From Hyphomicrobiales bacterium (GTDB taxonomy: Bacteria; Pseudomonadota; Alphaproteobacteria; Rhizobiales; Rhizobiaceae), in contig UBNQ01000026.1 in the NCBI GenBank assembly GCA_900466875.1, positions 58,712-122,711 of the forward strand: a stretch of 64,000 nucleotides of DNA. The letters are read 5' to 3'. The notes beneath the pieces were generated by a model, which saw only the letters and a program-made list of their open reading frames with translations, was not told the DNA's origin and made no database searches. This document shows positions 36,420-44,994 of the stretch, in pieces. Made by a program: the position numbers and the translations under genes. Numbering within the stretch: position 1 is the first letter of the stretch; every line of letters begins with the position of its first letter.

Positions 36420-37742
36420 TCACGCAGTTGCGATGGCGGGCTGGGCGATGGGTGGAGCGCTTTTCCGCTGCGCTACCGCGACTTCGTCCAGGAGCCGAGC
36501 GAGCGCATTGCCGATGGCGCGGGCCAGCAGGGGAGGAACCGCATTCCCTACCTGGGTATAGCGCGGGCATTCCTTTGTTCTCCGCTCCCCGCCCGTCGTG
36601 TACTTGCCTTTGAACAGGAACCAATCAGGGAAAGACTGCAACCTCGCATATTCGCGTACAGTCAGGATGCGTGCTTCCTTGTAGTGAAGGATGTCGTCAG
36701 GAAGGGTTGTAACCGTTGGCGCAGGGTCGCCCTCGGCCAAGGGGTAGATGCGATGCTTCTTCAGGCCGTAGGTCCGGCGGCTCTCGTCATCCATTCGGAC
36801 ACCCTTGCGGCATTCCGACAATATTCGGGCAAACCGCTCCCGCACCTCGTCCTTGTGCCTTGCGAGCCTCATGCTGTCCATCGAGCCAACGTGCCCATGG
36901 TTCATGAGCTGCTGGTAATGTGTCTTGGGGCCGTCATAGCTGGGCTCCAGGAAACGCTTCGGGGATTCCGGGTCCAAGCACTCGACCAGTGGACGGTCGC
37001 CGATCTCGAGATCCGAGATCGCATCGGCGGCCGTCACGAAGCGCGGCAGGGACAAGGTCTCGAGTTGTTCGACCCGCGCCTCCTCGAGCAGCTGGAAGGC
37101 CCTGAGTATTCCCCCGTCCAGCAACCGGCAAAGCTCCTTGCGAACACCGATCGCGATTAGCCGCGAACGCTTCTGCGGAACACCAAACGCCGACGAATCG
37201 ACCAGCATGGCGTCGACGTGGTAGCCGGCCGTGGACAAGCTTTCCACGAGCTTGTCGTAGAAGGAGACCTTGCGGGAACTTGGGTTGGGCGGCAAGAGGT
37301 CGACAACATTTCGTCGCGCGTGGGCGACCCGCATCCCAGGGACGTTCTCGATAATGAGCGCGCTGGGCTGCAGCGCCTCGACCATCTCGACGTATTTCTT
37401 GAAGAGGAGGTTGCGTGGATCGTCCTCGTTCCGGCGGCCGGCGAAGCTGAAGCCCTGGCAAGGCGGCCCACCAGCGAGAACGTCGATCTTTCCGCGCAGC
37501 GAAGCCAGTTCGAAGGGATGGCTCTTGAGTAACTCCTCGATATCCCATGCCTTCTTCTCGAGCCAGTTCGGCCAGTCGAAGTTGCCCCTGGCATTTCGGC
37601 GTTCGATCAAGTTTGCGGCAAAGGTGCGAAATGCCATCTCGTCCCGCTCGATGGCGAACATTCCTCGCATGCCAGCGAGCGTCAGTCCGAGCGACAGTCC
37701 TCCACATCCAGAAAACAAATCAGCGAAACGATACTTTTTCAT
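36420..37742 (-). CDS. dcm: DNA (cytosine-5) methyltransferase
   Basis: 440 residues from MKKYRFADLFSGCGG (ATG 37740-37742). Motif I is FSGCGGLSLG. Motif IV, with the catalytic Cys, is GGPPCQGFSFAGRR near residue 92. Motif VI is IENVPGM near residue 132, motif VIII PQKRSRLIAIG, and motif X GNAVPPLLARAIG near residue 400. It methylates cytosine C5 in an unknown recognition site, set by the region about 260-340. It heads a five-gene operon. The closing Vsr gene fits m5C chemistry, and the middle genes resemble DptFGH. Confidence 0.95.
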   Translation of the reverse strand: MKKYRFADLFSGCGGLSLGLTLAGMRGMFAIERDEMAFRTFAANLIERRNARGNFDWPNWLEKKAWDIEELLKSHPFELASLRGKIDVLAGGPPCQGFSFAGRRNEDDPRNLLFKKYVEMVEALQPSALIIENVPGMRVAHARRNVVDLLPPNPSSRKVSFYDKLVESLSTAGYHVDAMLVDSSAFGVPQKRSRLIAIGVRKELCRLLDGGILRAFQLLEEARVEQLETLSLPRFVTAADAISDLEIGDRPLVECLDPESPKRFLEPSYDGPKTHYQQLMNHGHVGSMDSMRLARHKDEVRERFARILSECRKGVRMDDESRRTYGLKKHRIYPLAEGDPAPTVTTLPDDILHYKEARILTVREYARLQSFPDWFLFKGKYTTGGERRTKECPRYTQVGNAVPPLLARAIGNALARLLDEVAVAQRKSAPPIAQPAIATA

Positions 37743-38019
37743 TCTTGCAACCCAATCTTTAGTAATCGTTCGAGTCAATAGCCAGCCGTGAACAGAATGA
37801 CGCAATACACTTGAACATGCTCAGTAAAGGCACATCCTTACGCGAAACGGTTTACGCAATTGATATGGATAGCTTATTTTCATAGTAGAAAGCCGTTTTT
37901 TGCCCCGAGGTATCTGGCGGTGATGATGGAACAAATAGAGAACATACTCTATTTCTGCTGATTCTCAATATAGTTTCCCGGTAGCCGTCGCGGTCGTCAC
38001 CGAACCTGTAACAGCAATC
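37743..38019. promoter_or_regulatory. Promoter region of the methyltransferase operon
   Basis: 277 bp of AT-rich DNA between the frameshifted HTH gene and the methyltransferase gene, which reads leftward. It presumably carries the operon promoter; several A/T-rich hexamers could serve as -10 boxes but no unique choice is possible. Confidence 0.4.
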
Positions 38020-39395
38020 CTAGGTGTTATCCCCAACCGCGCGATCCAAAGTGAAGGTCATTGTCTCGCTCATCTTTCCAAGGGTTCCGTCCTTGCGGAA
38101 GCGCTTGCCTGAGATGACAAAAGTGACCTGCCTTTCGCTGGAGTAAAGGGAAATGGATTCCGCTGAAATGCGCACGAACGCGCCATTTCGCTGCGAGGCG
38201 ACGATGTCGCCAGGCTTGACGCCAAGAACGGCTCGAGCCAACTGCGATCGCTCGGCCTCGATTTGTTGCTCCCAGTGCTCTAGGTCAGTTTCAATGTGCG
38301 CAAACGCTTCGCGCGCAGCCTGGAATGGTCGATCGGCTCCGAACCAAATCCGATCAGCCATGGCCAGGACATCGTTTGGGACTGACCTGTCCATGGCATA
38401 GGCCGCATTCGTGATCATCTCGAAGATCCGTTCAGCTTCGTCCAACGCCTTCAGGCGGGACTGGTACGGCTTGACCCTTGCTTCGGAAATGGCAGGTGGC
38501 AGGACTGTGTCGTCCTCTCCATCGAGATAATCGATGGGCATGACGTCACGCAACTTGATCCTGTTCGTTGTGTGCCGCTCTGGTGGATTGTCCTCGCGCC
38601 AGGATCGCCGATACCATTCGATCCAGGCGGCGTCAGGCGATACGCATAGGTGGCTATCTAGGGTGAAGTCTGATTCCGGCTGGTAGAGATTGTTGTCCGA
38701 CCATGCATGGTCGGCGGCCGACAGTGGCTGCACCACGTGGCTGAGGTCTTGCTCGCGGACGATCCTTGCGAGGGTGGCAATTCTTTTTTGGAGTTCCGTC
38801 GTCCACCGCACGAATACGATCGGGCCTGTCGCGGAGAGGGAATGGCGCTTGCCTTCGGTCTCGAAGGCCAGGAGCTGCGGACGGGCAAGTGGCATCAATC
38901 GGTCGACGAGCTTCCCGATGCTTGCCCTGACTGACGTCCCCCACTTCACGGCGACCCTGCCGTTCTCTGCCCACTTCCGTGCTTGGCCCTGGATCAACAG
39001 CAGCACCTGCGCCGCGACATCCTGGTCGAGGCTCGAAATATGCTTCAGGCGCGACGTATCGACCTTGTGCTCGATGCCACGTCTGCGAAGTTCGTCGAGT
39101 GCCGCATTCAAGAATTTCGATTGGAGCTCAGTGAAATGCCCGGCGGCGTGGGCTTGTAGCGCGCTCTTCCGCTTCGCTTCCAGTTCCTCTCGAAATGCTT
39201 TCAACGCGGGGCGTCGCGGCGCTTGGCCCGCCACCACGCGCGCCCAATATCCCCGGGCAGCTTGGGAACCTGCAGTTTCTTGCAAAGCTTTCCGACTGCG
39301 ACGTCTGAGATGCCGAGCTCGTTGGCGATCTCGCTGGTCGGGCGCTCCCATACCAATGCGAAAAGCTCTTCTCTCGACAGGTCGCGCCTTGCCAT
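38020..39395 (-). pseudogene. HTH-containing protein with a single-base frameshift
   Basis: The N-terminal part (MARRDLSREELFALVWERPT ... ISDVAVGKLCKKLQVPKLP) is an HTH region found at the start of a conserved hypothetical family that normally continues RGYWARxxAGxxPxRPxL. That continuation is present in the next frame (RGYWARVVAGQAPRRPALKA) and runs to a stop at 38020. The switch lies at CCCGGGG on the minus strand (39251-39257), where one added C would restore a single frame of about 458 codons. It may be inactivation, a sequencing error or, less likely, programmed frameshifting. It follows the AbiEii toxin gene by 21 bp. Confidence 0.75.
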
Positions 39396-39416
39396 CCGAG
39401 GACCCCCAAGCAGCTA

Positions 39417-40430
39417 TCAGGCTGCAGCGTTTGCCTTGCCACAGATGGCAGCACACCGTTCGAGCAACTCGTCGAACGTCTCGGCGTCATCGAAAAGAAG
39501 ACCGTCCCCTACCATCCTGGAGTAGTCTTCCTCGAGGGCTTTCCGTCCCTCGCCGACAGGCGTCAGCACCAGATTGCCGTTTACCGCCGCCTCGTAGTCA
39601 ATTGGCGATCGATCGGCGGCTTTCTCGGCGAAGAACATCGACTTGTGCGTTGCGACGGCGCTTGCTAGCCCGCCGTCGGAAATCGCGCTGTCCGCCAGGC
39701 CAATGTCGTCAAGGCGCACGATGTCGTGCCAATGGCGCGAAAAGCGATCGCCCCGGAGCCGCTCCTGCAGGCAGAAGACATGGATCGCAGTTGCCTTTTC
39801 CCAGAACGTCCGCTCGGCGTGCATTACCTTCGGGTTGGCCGTCGGAAAGTCGACTCCATCAACTGTGCCGGCGGCATCGCACTTGATGTCTCGAACGCTG
39901 GCCGGCTCGCCCGTCGACCGGGCTCCAAACTCCAGCATGACGCTGGGTGCGACATAGCCAGATCCCGAACCGATGGCCTGGTAGTCGATGTAGAGCCTGT
40001 CGGCCTCGATACGGATCCCCGCGGAAAGTGACTGCTTCTGGAGTTCATCGGCGATGATAGGCGCAACCGTGTCAGCTACCCATATCGGTAGTCGCCGGCG
40101 CACCTCGCTCGACCAGCGCTTCTCCTCGCTCCGGGTTTTCGGGAGCGCTTCTTCGTCGTCCCGGACAAGATCGGGGACAAGCGCGCGGATGTCGTATGTG
40201 AGGTCGACGTCTTCCGAGAATCGTCGAATGGCGCTGTAGGCCTTCGAAAGCGAAGTCCCGCCCTTGAAGACAAGACTCTCGCCGAGCGCCGTGGTGTAGA
40301 GTGTGCGAAGTGCCCAGACGACCCAGACGTCCTTTTCGAGCAAGTGGACCGGACGCTTCGATCGATCTGACGCAATGGCGAGAACCTCTCGCTTGTCCTC
40401 GGCCGAGAGCTGGAGGAATTGATCAGCCAT
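39417..40430 (-). CDS. AbiEii/AbiGii-type nucleotidyltransferase toxin
   Basis: 337 residues from MADQFLQLSAED (ATG 40428-40430). The nucleotidyltransferase core is LVFKGGTSLSKAYSAI followed by RFSEDVDLTYD, with the DxD-type metal ligands, as in AbiEii toxins of type IV abortive-infection systems. HAERTFWEKATAIHVF is another family segment. The start overlaps the antitoxin gene by 8 bp. AbiEii-type toxins act on GTP or tRNA ends; the substrate here is unknown. Confidence 0.87.
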   Translation of the reverse strand: MADQFLQLSAEDKREVLAIASDRSKRPVHLLEKDVWVVWALRTLYTTALGESLVFKGGTSLSKAYSAIRRFSEDVDLTYDIRALVPDLVRDDEEALPKTRSEEKRWSSEVRRRLPIWVADTVAPIIADELQKQSLSAGIRIEADRLYIDYQAIGSGSGYVAPSVMLEFGARSTGEPASVRDIKCDAAGTVDGVDFPTANPKVMHAERTFWEKATAIHVFCLQERLRGDRFSRHWHDIVRLDDIGLADSAISDGGLASAVATHKSMFFAEKAADRSPIDYEAAVNGNLVLTPVGEGRKALEEDYSRMVGDGLLFDDAETFDELLERCAAICGKANAAA

Positions 40431-41016
40431 GCGCCGCCTTTCCGACGCTTCGTGCGAGCCAGGTCGGAAACTGCGATGCTGCAGCGACAAGCTCGTTGAA
40501 CGCCTCGGGGGGTAGTTTCCGCCTGATGTTCAAGAGGGCCTCGTCCGCTCGCTCCGGCCCCAGCCAGGCAAGCGCGCGTACAGCGACGCCGGCCGGCCGG
40601 CTGGCGAGGGACAACTGCCAGCGAGGGACATGCTTGAGCTCGACCTTTTGGCTCCCGACATTCATTGTCCGGCTGCGCCCAGAGGTTAGGTAAATGGAGC
40701 GAACCGGAACCTGCGTCGTCAGCCCAAGGGCATTGGCGGCCGCCGCTCCATTCGAAACGATGACCTCGCCACGTTGATGTGCGACTGCCTCGACCGCTTG
40801 CTCGACAGTCGGCGGCCTGGTCCCGAACCGGCTTTTGATGGCCTTCATGTAGATACCACGCCCAGCCCTGATCAGTTCTCCACGCTCATTCAGGCGCGAC
40901 AAAGCCTGGTCCACGGCGGCCCGGCTTCCGAGATGCAAGAGGCTTTTTGCGGACAGGGCCGTGCCCTCCGGCAATTGCTCGGCATAAGCAAGAATTTGAG
41001 ATGTCAATCGTTGCAT
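40423..41016 (-). CDS. DUF6088 / AbiEi-like antitoxin
   Basis: 197 residues from MQRLTSQILAYAEQLPEG (ATG 41014-41016). An N-terminal winged-helix segment (SRAAVDQALSRLNERGELIR) is followed by GRGIYMKAIKSRFG, then the antitoxin body VIVSNGAAAANALGLTTQVP. This is the DUF6088 type of AbiEi antitoxin and transcriptional autoregulator. The cognate toxin gene follows with an 8-bp overlap, and TGTCAG repeats in the promoter (41028-41055) are a likely operator. Confidence 0.85.
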   Translation of the reverse strand: MQRLTSQILAYAEQLPEGTALSAKSLLHLGSRAAVDQALSRLNERGELIRAGRGIYMKAIKSRFGTRPPTVEQAVEAVAHQRGEVIVSNGAAAANALGLTTQVPVRSIYLTSGRSRTMNVGSQKVELKHVPRWQLSLASRPAGVAVRALAWLGPERADEALLNIRRKLPPEAFNELVAAASQFPTWLARSVGKAAHG

Positions 41017-41027
41017 GATATTTCTCC

Positions 41028-41055
41028 TGTCAGAAATATATGTCAGTTTCTGACA
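41028..41055. promoter_or_regulatory. TGTCAG operator repeats of the AbiE-like operon
   Basis: TGTCAGAAA begins at 41029 and is followed by a perfect inverted repeat, TGTCAG-TTT-CTGACA, at 41041-41055. All three half-sites sit 12-40 bp upstream of the antitoxin start, fitting cooperative binding by the AbiEi-type antitoxin. Confidence 0.65.
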
Positions 41056-42086
41056 CTCTGCAAGTGAACCGATCAATGCATTTTTCTGGGCAGTCCTCCC
41101 AGCCCTAATCCAGGATTCGTGTCGCGAAGCAGCTTTGTCCCGTGATAGGAACCGGCCACAATGCCATCGGATCATGTCGGGCGCATGCTCGCTCGTTTAC
41201 GCTTGCCTGCTCGGAGGAGCCCGTGAGCCTGAAAACATCCAAGAGGGCACGCGGCTCGAGGTGAGCCATGCGCCTTGTTTCTCCACTTTCCGAAGTCCGG
41301 TTGGGCCGGTGTGATCGCGTCGTCCCGATGAAGTCGACAATCCGTGCGACGTCGTCGCAAGCCAACATATCGATCAAGCCTGCGCGCAAACGCCCAATCC
41401 CTCGGCCTCCACCCGCCTGTGAAAAACGGAGCGCAGGGAACGGGGGCAGTCGATCCCGCTTCCCCTTCGGGCCGCCATGCTGAAGCTCCTGCGGCTGCCC
41501 TTCTTCCGTTACTTGCGCGGCGAGAATTCCCGAAATCCCGGCCGTAAGCCGGCGCGATGCTGATTTCTCCGATGCTCTTCACTTTACCGGATGGCCGTTC
41601 GAAACCGCGATATGGATCATTCGTCCCGCACTGGGTCAATTCCGCTCCTGGGGAGTTGAAAGCCTGCCGACCGTTGTCGGTATGTCTATGTCGCTAACGA
41701 TGGCCAGCCGCTCATCGAGCGGTCTCGCTCCATGCCGACGGCAGGGTGCCGGCTCTTCGACCGTCTCCGCCGAGTCCGGTGACGATCGCTCCGACATCGG
41801 GCGCTCACGCACCCGATCATGAGGCCCGTATTGGTCCGTGTCTGCTTGTTCTGGCCCATGACATCGCCGCCCGCCCGGATCAAGGGCATGCGCGGCGGAG
41901 CCGCTTGTCGCGCGGGGAAAAACGGCCTGCGGCTGAACCTTCCGTTTGTTGCTCCGCCACGACCCTTTGACCCGCACGACCGTCGCCGAGGTGTAGGCTT
42001 TGCCCTCCGCCCGGGAAAGACCGGGGAGGCTTCGCCTGAGGGGGCTTGCCCTTCGCGGTGGCAACGGGAACCCTGGGAGAAAGACA
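41056..42086. other. About 1 kb gap with no intact gene
   Basis: Several short open frames exist on both strands but they are Arg/Pro-rich or lack start sites. One minus-strand stretch around 41260-41389 (LIDMLACDDVARIVDFI) reads like protein and may be a gene remnant. The last about 200 bp is a GC-rich leader in front of the truncated gene at 42087. Confidence 0.45.
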
Positions 42087-42180
42087 ATGAGCACCTATGC
42101 CCAGACCGCGCGATTCGACACCGGCCGCGCGCTGCCCGAGACCGAAGTGCGTCGCATCGCTACCCCGGTATTCGGCGTCC
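42087..42180 (+). pseudogene. Truncated 5' end of a DUF932-like gene
   Basis: From the ATG at 42087 the product reads MSTYAQTARFDTGRALPETE followed by VRRIATPVF, which resembles the start of DUF932 proteins, common beside tra genes on rhizobial plasmids and usually about 250-400 residues. The likeness stops near codon 28, and a different, oppositely oriented gene ends two bases later. GGGAGAAAG precedes the ATG, so the translation start is intact. Confidence 0.45.
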
Positions 42181-42181
42181 G

Positions 42182-43180
42182 TCACTTGCCGCGGCGCATG
42201 TTGATCTGGCGATCGATCTCGGCTTCTACCTGTGTCGCGCCGTCGTAGAGAGCGTCGCGGAACGAGGCAGTGTAAGTCATGAACGAGTGGTACTTCTCCA
42301 ACGCTAAATGCGGGTTCCCGGTCGAACGGAGCCGTTTCACTTGCCTCTCCCAGCCCGGGACCGGATCCCGCTTGAAGCGCAGCGGATAGTTCTTCGCGAG
42401 CCAATCTGTTAGCTCGAAGTTCGTCTTCCCCTGATACCCGGTCCTCGCTGCGAACTCCGTCCCCTCGGTCGTGAACGCGATTTCCCAAGTCTGGCCGTCG
42501 ATGGTCACCTCATCGCGCGATCGTCGTTGGCCTATGCCGTCGGCTATGATGTCAAGGCAAGTGCTGGCTTCGTTGATTGCCTGCTCCATGTGGTCGGCGA
42601 GGCCGCCGATCGTCGTCGCCTTGTCGTGGCGACATGCCACGTCCAAAAGCTCGCACGCGTTGCGGAAATCCTCCGGTCGCGCCTCGAAATGCTTGGCACC
42701 CTGGGGGAAGAACTTCATTGCTCGATCGGATAGCACGGTGTTCGAGCTGTAGCTGAACCAGGAGATTTTGAAGCTTGCTAGAAAGCGGCAGGCCGTCGAG
42801 AAATAGAAGCGCGAGAGGTCTGGAAGGATCGATTCATACTGCAACCCGAGATGATAGAGATCGTTGCGGAAGCTGTGCATGATGGTGATCGTCCTGGACT
42901 GTTCTCCACTGACTTGGCCTTCGATCCGGGCATATCTCAGTTTACCTTCGAATGAGCGGCCCAGCGCCTCTTCTAGTTCCTTCCGGTATTGGAATTTTTC
43001 GTCTAGGTGTCGATAAGCCTTCAAGCGACTCTGCTGGTCCCTTGCGATCTGGTGGAGCACTAACTCGACCGCGTTGTCCGTCAGCATGAGGCCGAAGCGT
43101 GCGTCGTGGACGCCGCCCTTTTCGATGTGCTCGAGCGCGAGATCCATCTGGTCCAGGACGCTTGCAAGGAACTTCAGCAT
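42182..43180 (-). CDS. HEPN-motif protein of unknown function
   Basis: 332 residues from MLKFLASVLDQMDLALEHIE (ATG 43178-43180), with GGAGAGAA upstream. The N-terminal helical half carries the segment MHSFRNDLYHLGLQ near residue 100. R-N-D-L-Y-H fits the Rx4-6H signature of HEPN RNases, including the favoured N after R, and the preceding helix (NAVELVLHQIARDQ) fits the fold. The C-terminal half is not recognised. It is the end gene of a leftward group (43962-42182). A toxin or defence ribonuclease role is inference. Confidence 0.55.
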   Translation of the reverse strand: MLKFLASVLDQMDLALEHIEKGGVHDARFGLMLTDNAVELVLHQIARDQQSRLKAYRHLDEKFQYRKELEEALGRSFEGKLRYARIEGQVSGEQSRTITIMHSFRNDLYHLGLQYESILPDLSRFYFSTACRFLASFKISWFSYSSNTVLSDRAMKFFPQGAKHFEARPEDFRNACELLDVACRHDKATTIGGLADHMEQAINEASTCLDIIADGIGQRRSRDEVTIDGQTWEIAFTTEGTEFAARTGYQGKTNFELTDWLAKNYPLRFKRDPVPGWERQVKRLRSTGNPHLALEKYHSFMTYTASFRDALYDGATQVEAEIDRQINMRRGK

Positions 43181-43252
43181 CAGGTTCTCTCCACCATCAT
43201 CCCAAGTCGATATCGTCGGCGGCCTTGCAGGCACGATCGTCGACGAACTGGC

Positions 43253-43438
43253 TCAACGAGCGCTCGTGGTGGTCTCGACCTGAGCGGCCATGTCGAGGTC
43301 CTCCTGCATCCAATCACCGACCCTGAAGCCCTTCACGTCGGAGAACTGCCACTCGGAATAAACCTTCATGAGATCCTTGGTGACAACGAAACTTGGCAAC
43401 TCTTGTGGAGTCATAACGCCCGGCCACGCCAAGGTCAA
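43253..43438 (-). CDS. Small hypothetical protein
   Basis: 61 residues from a TTG that overlaps the upstream stop (TTGA), or 53 from MTPQELPSFVVT. It contains KVYSEWQFSDVKGFRVGDWM, a compact, plausible folded sequence. It lies between two hypothetical genes on the same strand and is probably translated by coupling. No family recognised. Confidence 0.45.
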   Translation of the reverse strand: MTLAWPGVMTPQELPSFVVTKDLMKVYSEWQFSDVKGFRVGDWMQEDLDMAAQVETTTSAR

Positions 43439-43962
43439 AAGTCGACCGACCAGACCTGGACCCCATCGCGCTCAAATTGAGGCCGGCGCTCGTTGCCGGG
43501 AAAGAGCGGCGACATGAAGAAGATGTATCTATGGAGCTCGGGCCGTGCGCTTAACTTGGCAAGGTCCGCAGCAAGCTTGCGGTTATTTCGCGGGTGCACG
43601 GCAGCGAATGTTTCAGCTCCAAGGTATCCAGGCACTTCGCTCATGATATCGAGCGCGAGCGATGCGTGAGCGCCAGGCGCGAGCCGCAAGCCACCCGCCT
43701 CGGGATGCAGGGCAAGCAGCTGGCGGGCCGCGGTGATCGCGACCGCGAAGGTCCAGGTCTGGTTGATCTGCTCAACGAGGTTGAGTTGCCGGTCTTCGAG
43801 CGGATGAAATCCGACGGGCTCGAATTTCATTCGCCTCAGCAGCTGGAGGGGGTCGCCAGCCTGGCGAGACATCCACGATTGCGCACGGGCCGCGGAAGCC
43901 CTCACAGTTTCGATGAGCGCATCAGCCTCGGCGGGCGTGCGAATGACCAGGTTCTCAGGCAT
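43435..43962 (-). CDS. Conserved hypothetical protein
   Basis: 175 residues from MPENLVIRTPAEADALIETV (ATG 43960-43962). Segments FEPVGFHPLEDRQLNLVEQI, NQTWTFAVAITAARQLLALH and GYLGAETFAAVHPRNNRKLA look strongly conserved. The sequence ends with a beta-rich stretch (YIFFMSPLFPG ... GVQVWSVDF). I recall similar hypothetical proteins but no function. It is divergent from the HEPN-motif gene at 44019, with a 56-bp shared promoter region. Confidence 0.6.
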   Translation of the reverse strand: MPENLVIRTPAEADALIETVRASAARAQSWMSRQAGDPLQLLRRMKFEPVGFHPLEDRQLNLVEQINQTWTFAVAITAARQLLALHPEAGGLRLAPGAHASLALDIMSEVPGYLGAETFAAVHPRNNRKLAADLAKLSARPELHRYIFFMSPLFPGNERRPQFERDGVQVWSVDF

Positions 43963-44018
43963 GACACCCATGGTATCTTCCAGGCAATCATATCGGGCTA
44001 TGCGGGGTGGAAGGGTTC

Positions 44019-44645
44019 ATGTCAACCGGAGGAAGCACGACGTACATTGCCGGCAGGCTAACGGGGGACGACTGGAGGATGGCGAGGAGCAATCTCGCCA
44101 TTGGGGGTGACCGGCAGCCATGGGCGTCGGCCTACGAGGACTTCTTTCGTCAGCGGCTCAAGCTTCGATACCTCGATCCAATCAAGAAGCTTGAAGACAA
44201 GGCTGGCTGGGAGGGAGAAGGCTTCACGATCGTCTCGATCCAATGCGCCCTCATCGAGTTCCTCTCCGCCACGAGGCGGGGAGAGAAGTACCGGTTCCTG
44301 AAGAATGGCCAGAAGCTCGGGCCATATGAATACAGCAGCAGCAGCGCCCTGTTCCAGGACTTCCTGTCAACCATTCCTCCGTTTTCTAGCCACTTCAATG
44401 CCGCCTCGGCAAGGGAGTTCTACCAGTCTGTCCGATGCGCTCTCCTGCATGAAGCGCGCACCAGCAATGGCTGGCGTCTTTGGGTGTCGGGCAGGCAGCC
44501 GATCGATCCTGTCGCGAGGATCGTCTACCGTCAGGCATTACAGGACGCGATTTGCACGTACCTGGAGGAGTATGGTGTCGAGCTGCTATCAGACACTGCC
44601 CTGCAAGCTGCATTCATTCGAAAGTTCGACGATCTGGCGGGATAG
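44019..44645 (+). CDS. HEPN-motif hypothetical protein
   Basis: 208 residues from MSTGGSTTYIAGRLTGDDW; an in-frame GTG 12 bp upstream is the alternative, but GGAAGG is well placed for the ATG at 44019. The segment FYQSVRCALLHEARTSNGW near residue 140 contains R-x4-H, the HEPN signature, after a hydrophobic helix (IVSIQCALIEFLSATRRG). Divergent from the 175-residue gene. An RNase function is inference. Confidence 0.55.
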   Translation: MSTGGSTTYIAGRLTGDDWRMARSNLAIGGDRQPWASAYEDFFRQRLKLRYLDPIKKLEDKAGWEGEGFTIVSIQCALIEFLSATRRGEKYRFLKNGQKLGPYEYSSSSALFQDFLSTIPPFSSHFNAASAREFYQSVRCALLHEARTSNGWRLWVSGRQPIDPVARIVYRQALQDAICTYLEEYGVELLSDTALQAAFIRKFDDLAG

Positions 44646-44659
44646 CTCGGTCCTCGATT

Positions 44660-44920
44660 ATGGCAACCAATGGCCGGATTCGGCGGGAAGGGGAGGTCGT
44701 GCATCTGTTGGCACAACAGCTCTTCGACCTGTCAGGCGATATTGTCGGTCTTTCCGATCGCGACGGCAGTTCAAGCTTCCGACGGCAGGGAGAGGAGTTT
44801 GCCCATTGCGGCGGGCCGGATCCGCGGGACAAGCAAAAGACGATTGGATCCCCTCGCGACGTGTTCGCGCCCGATCTTCATATCGACACGCCGAAGGTGA
44901 AGGCGCGAATTTTCCACTAA
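44660..44920 (+). CDS. Small open reading frame, uncertain
   Basis: 86 residues from MATNGRIRREGEVVHLLAQQ. Starts 15 bp after the previous stop. The first half is helical and plausible (LLAQQLFDLSGDIVGLSD), while the rest is charged and polar. No family recognised and no strong ribosome site, so it may not be expressed. Confidence 0.25.
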   Translation: MATNGRIRREGEVVHLLAQQLFDLSGDIVGLSDRDGSSSFRRQGEEFAHCGGPDPRDKQKTIGSPRDVFAPDLHIDTPKVKARIFH

Positions 44921-44994
44921 GGCCTTGCGCCAGGCCCCGTCTGGCATGCTATCCCGTTCGAAACATTTAGAAACCTTGTTTTTCGGATTACCCC

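Noticed and set aside
26887..37742. Operon considered as BREX, DISARM or a dnd phosphorothioation locus
   Set aside because: No pglZ/brxC, no drmABC helicase set, and no dndBCDE genes were seen; only the restriction-like part resembles Dpt proteins.
41105..41639. Open frames on the minus strand between the antitoxin and the truncated gene
   Set aside because: The 155-residue frame is Arg/Gly/Ala-rich; one short protein-like stretch is in another frame, so at most a remnant.
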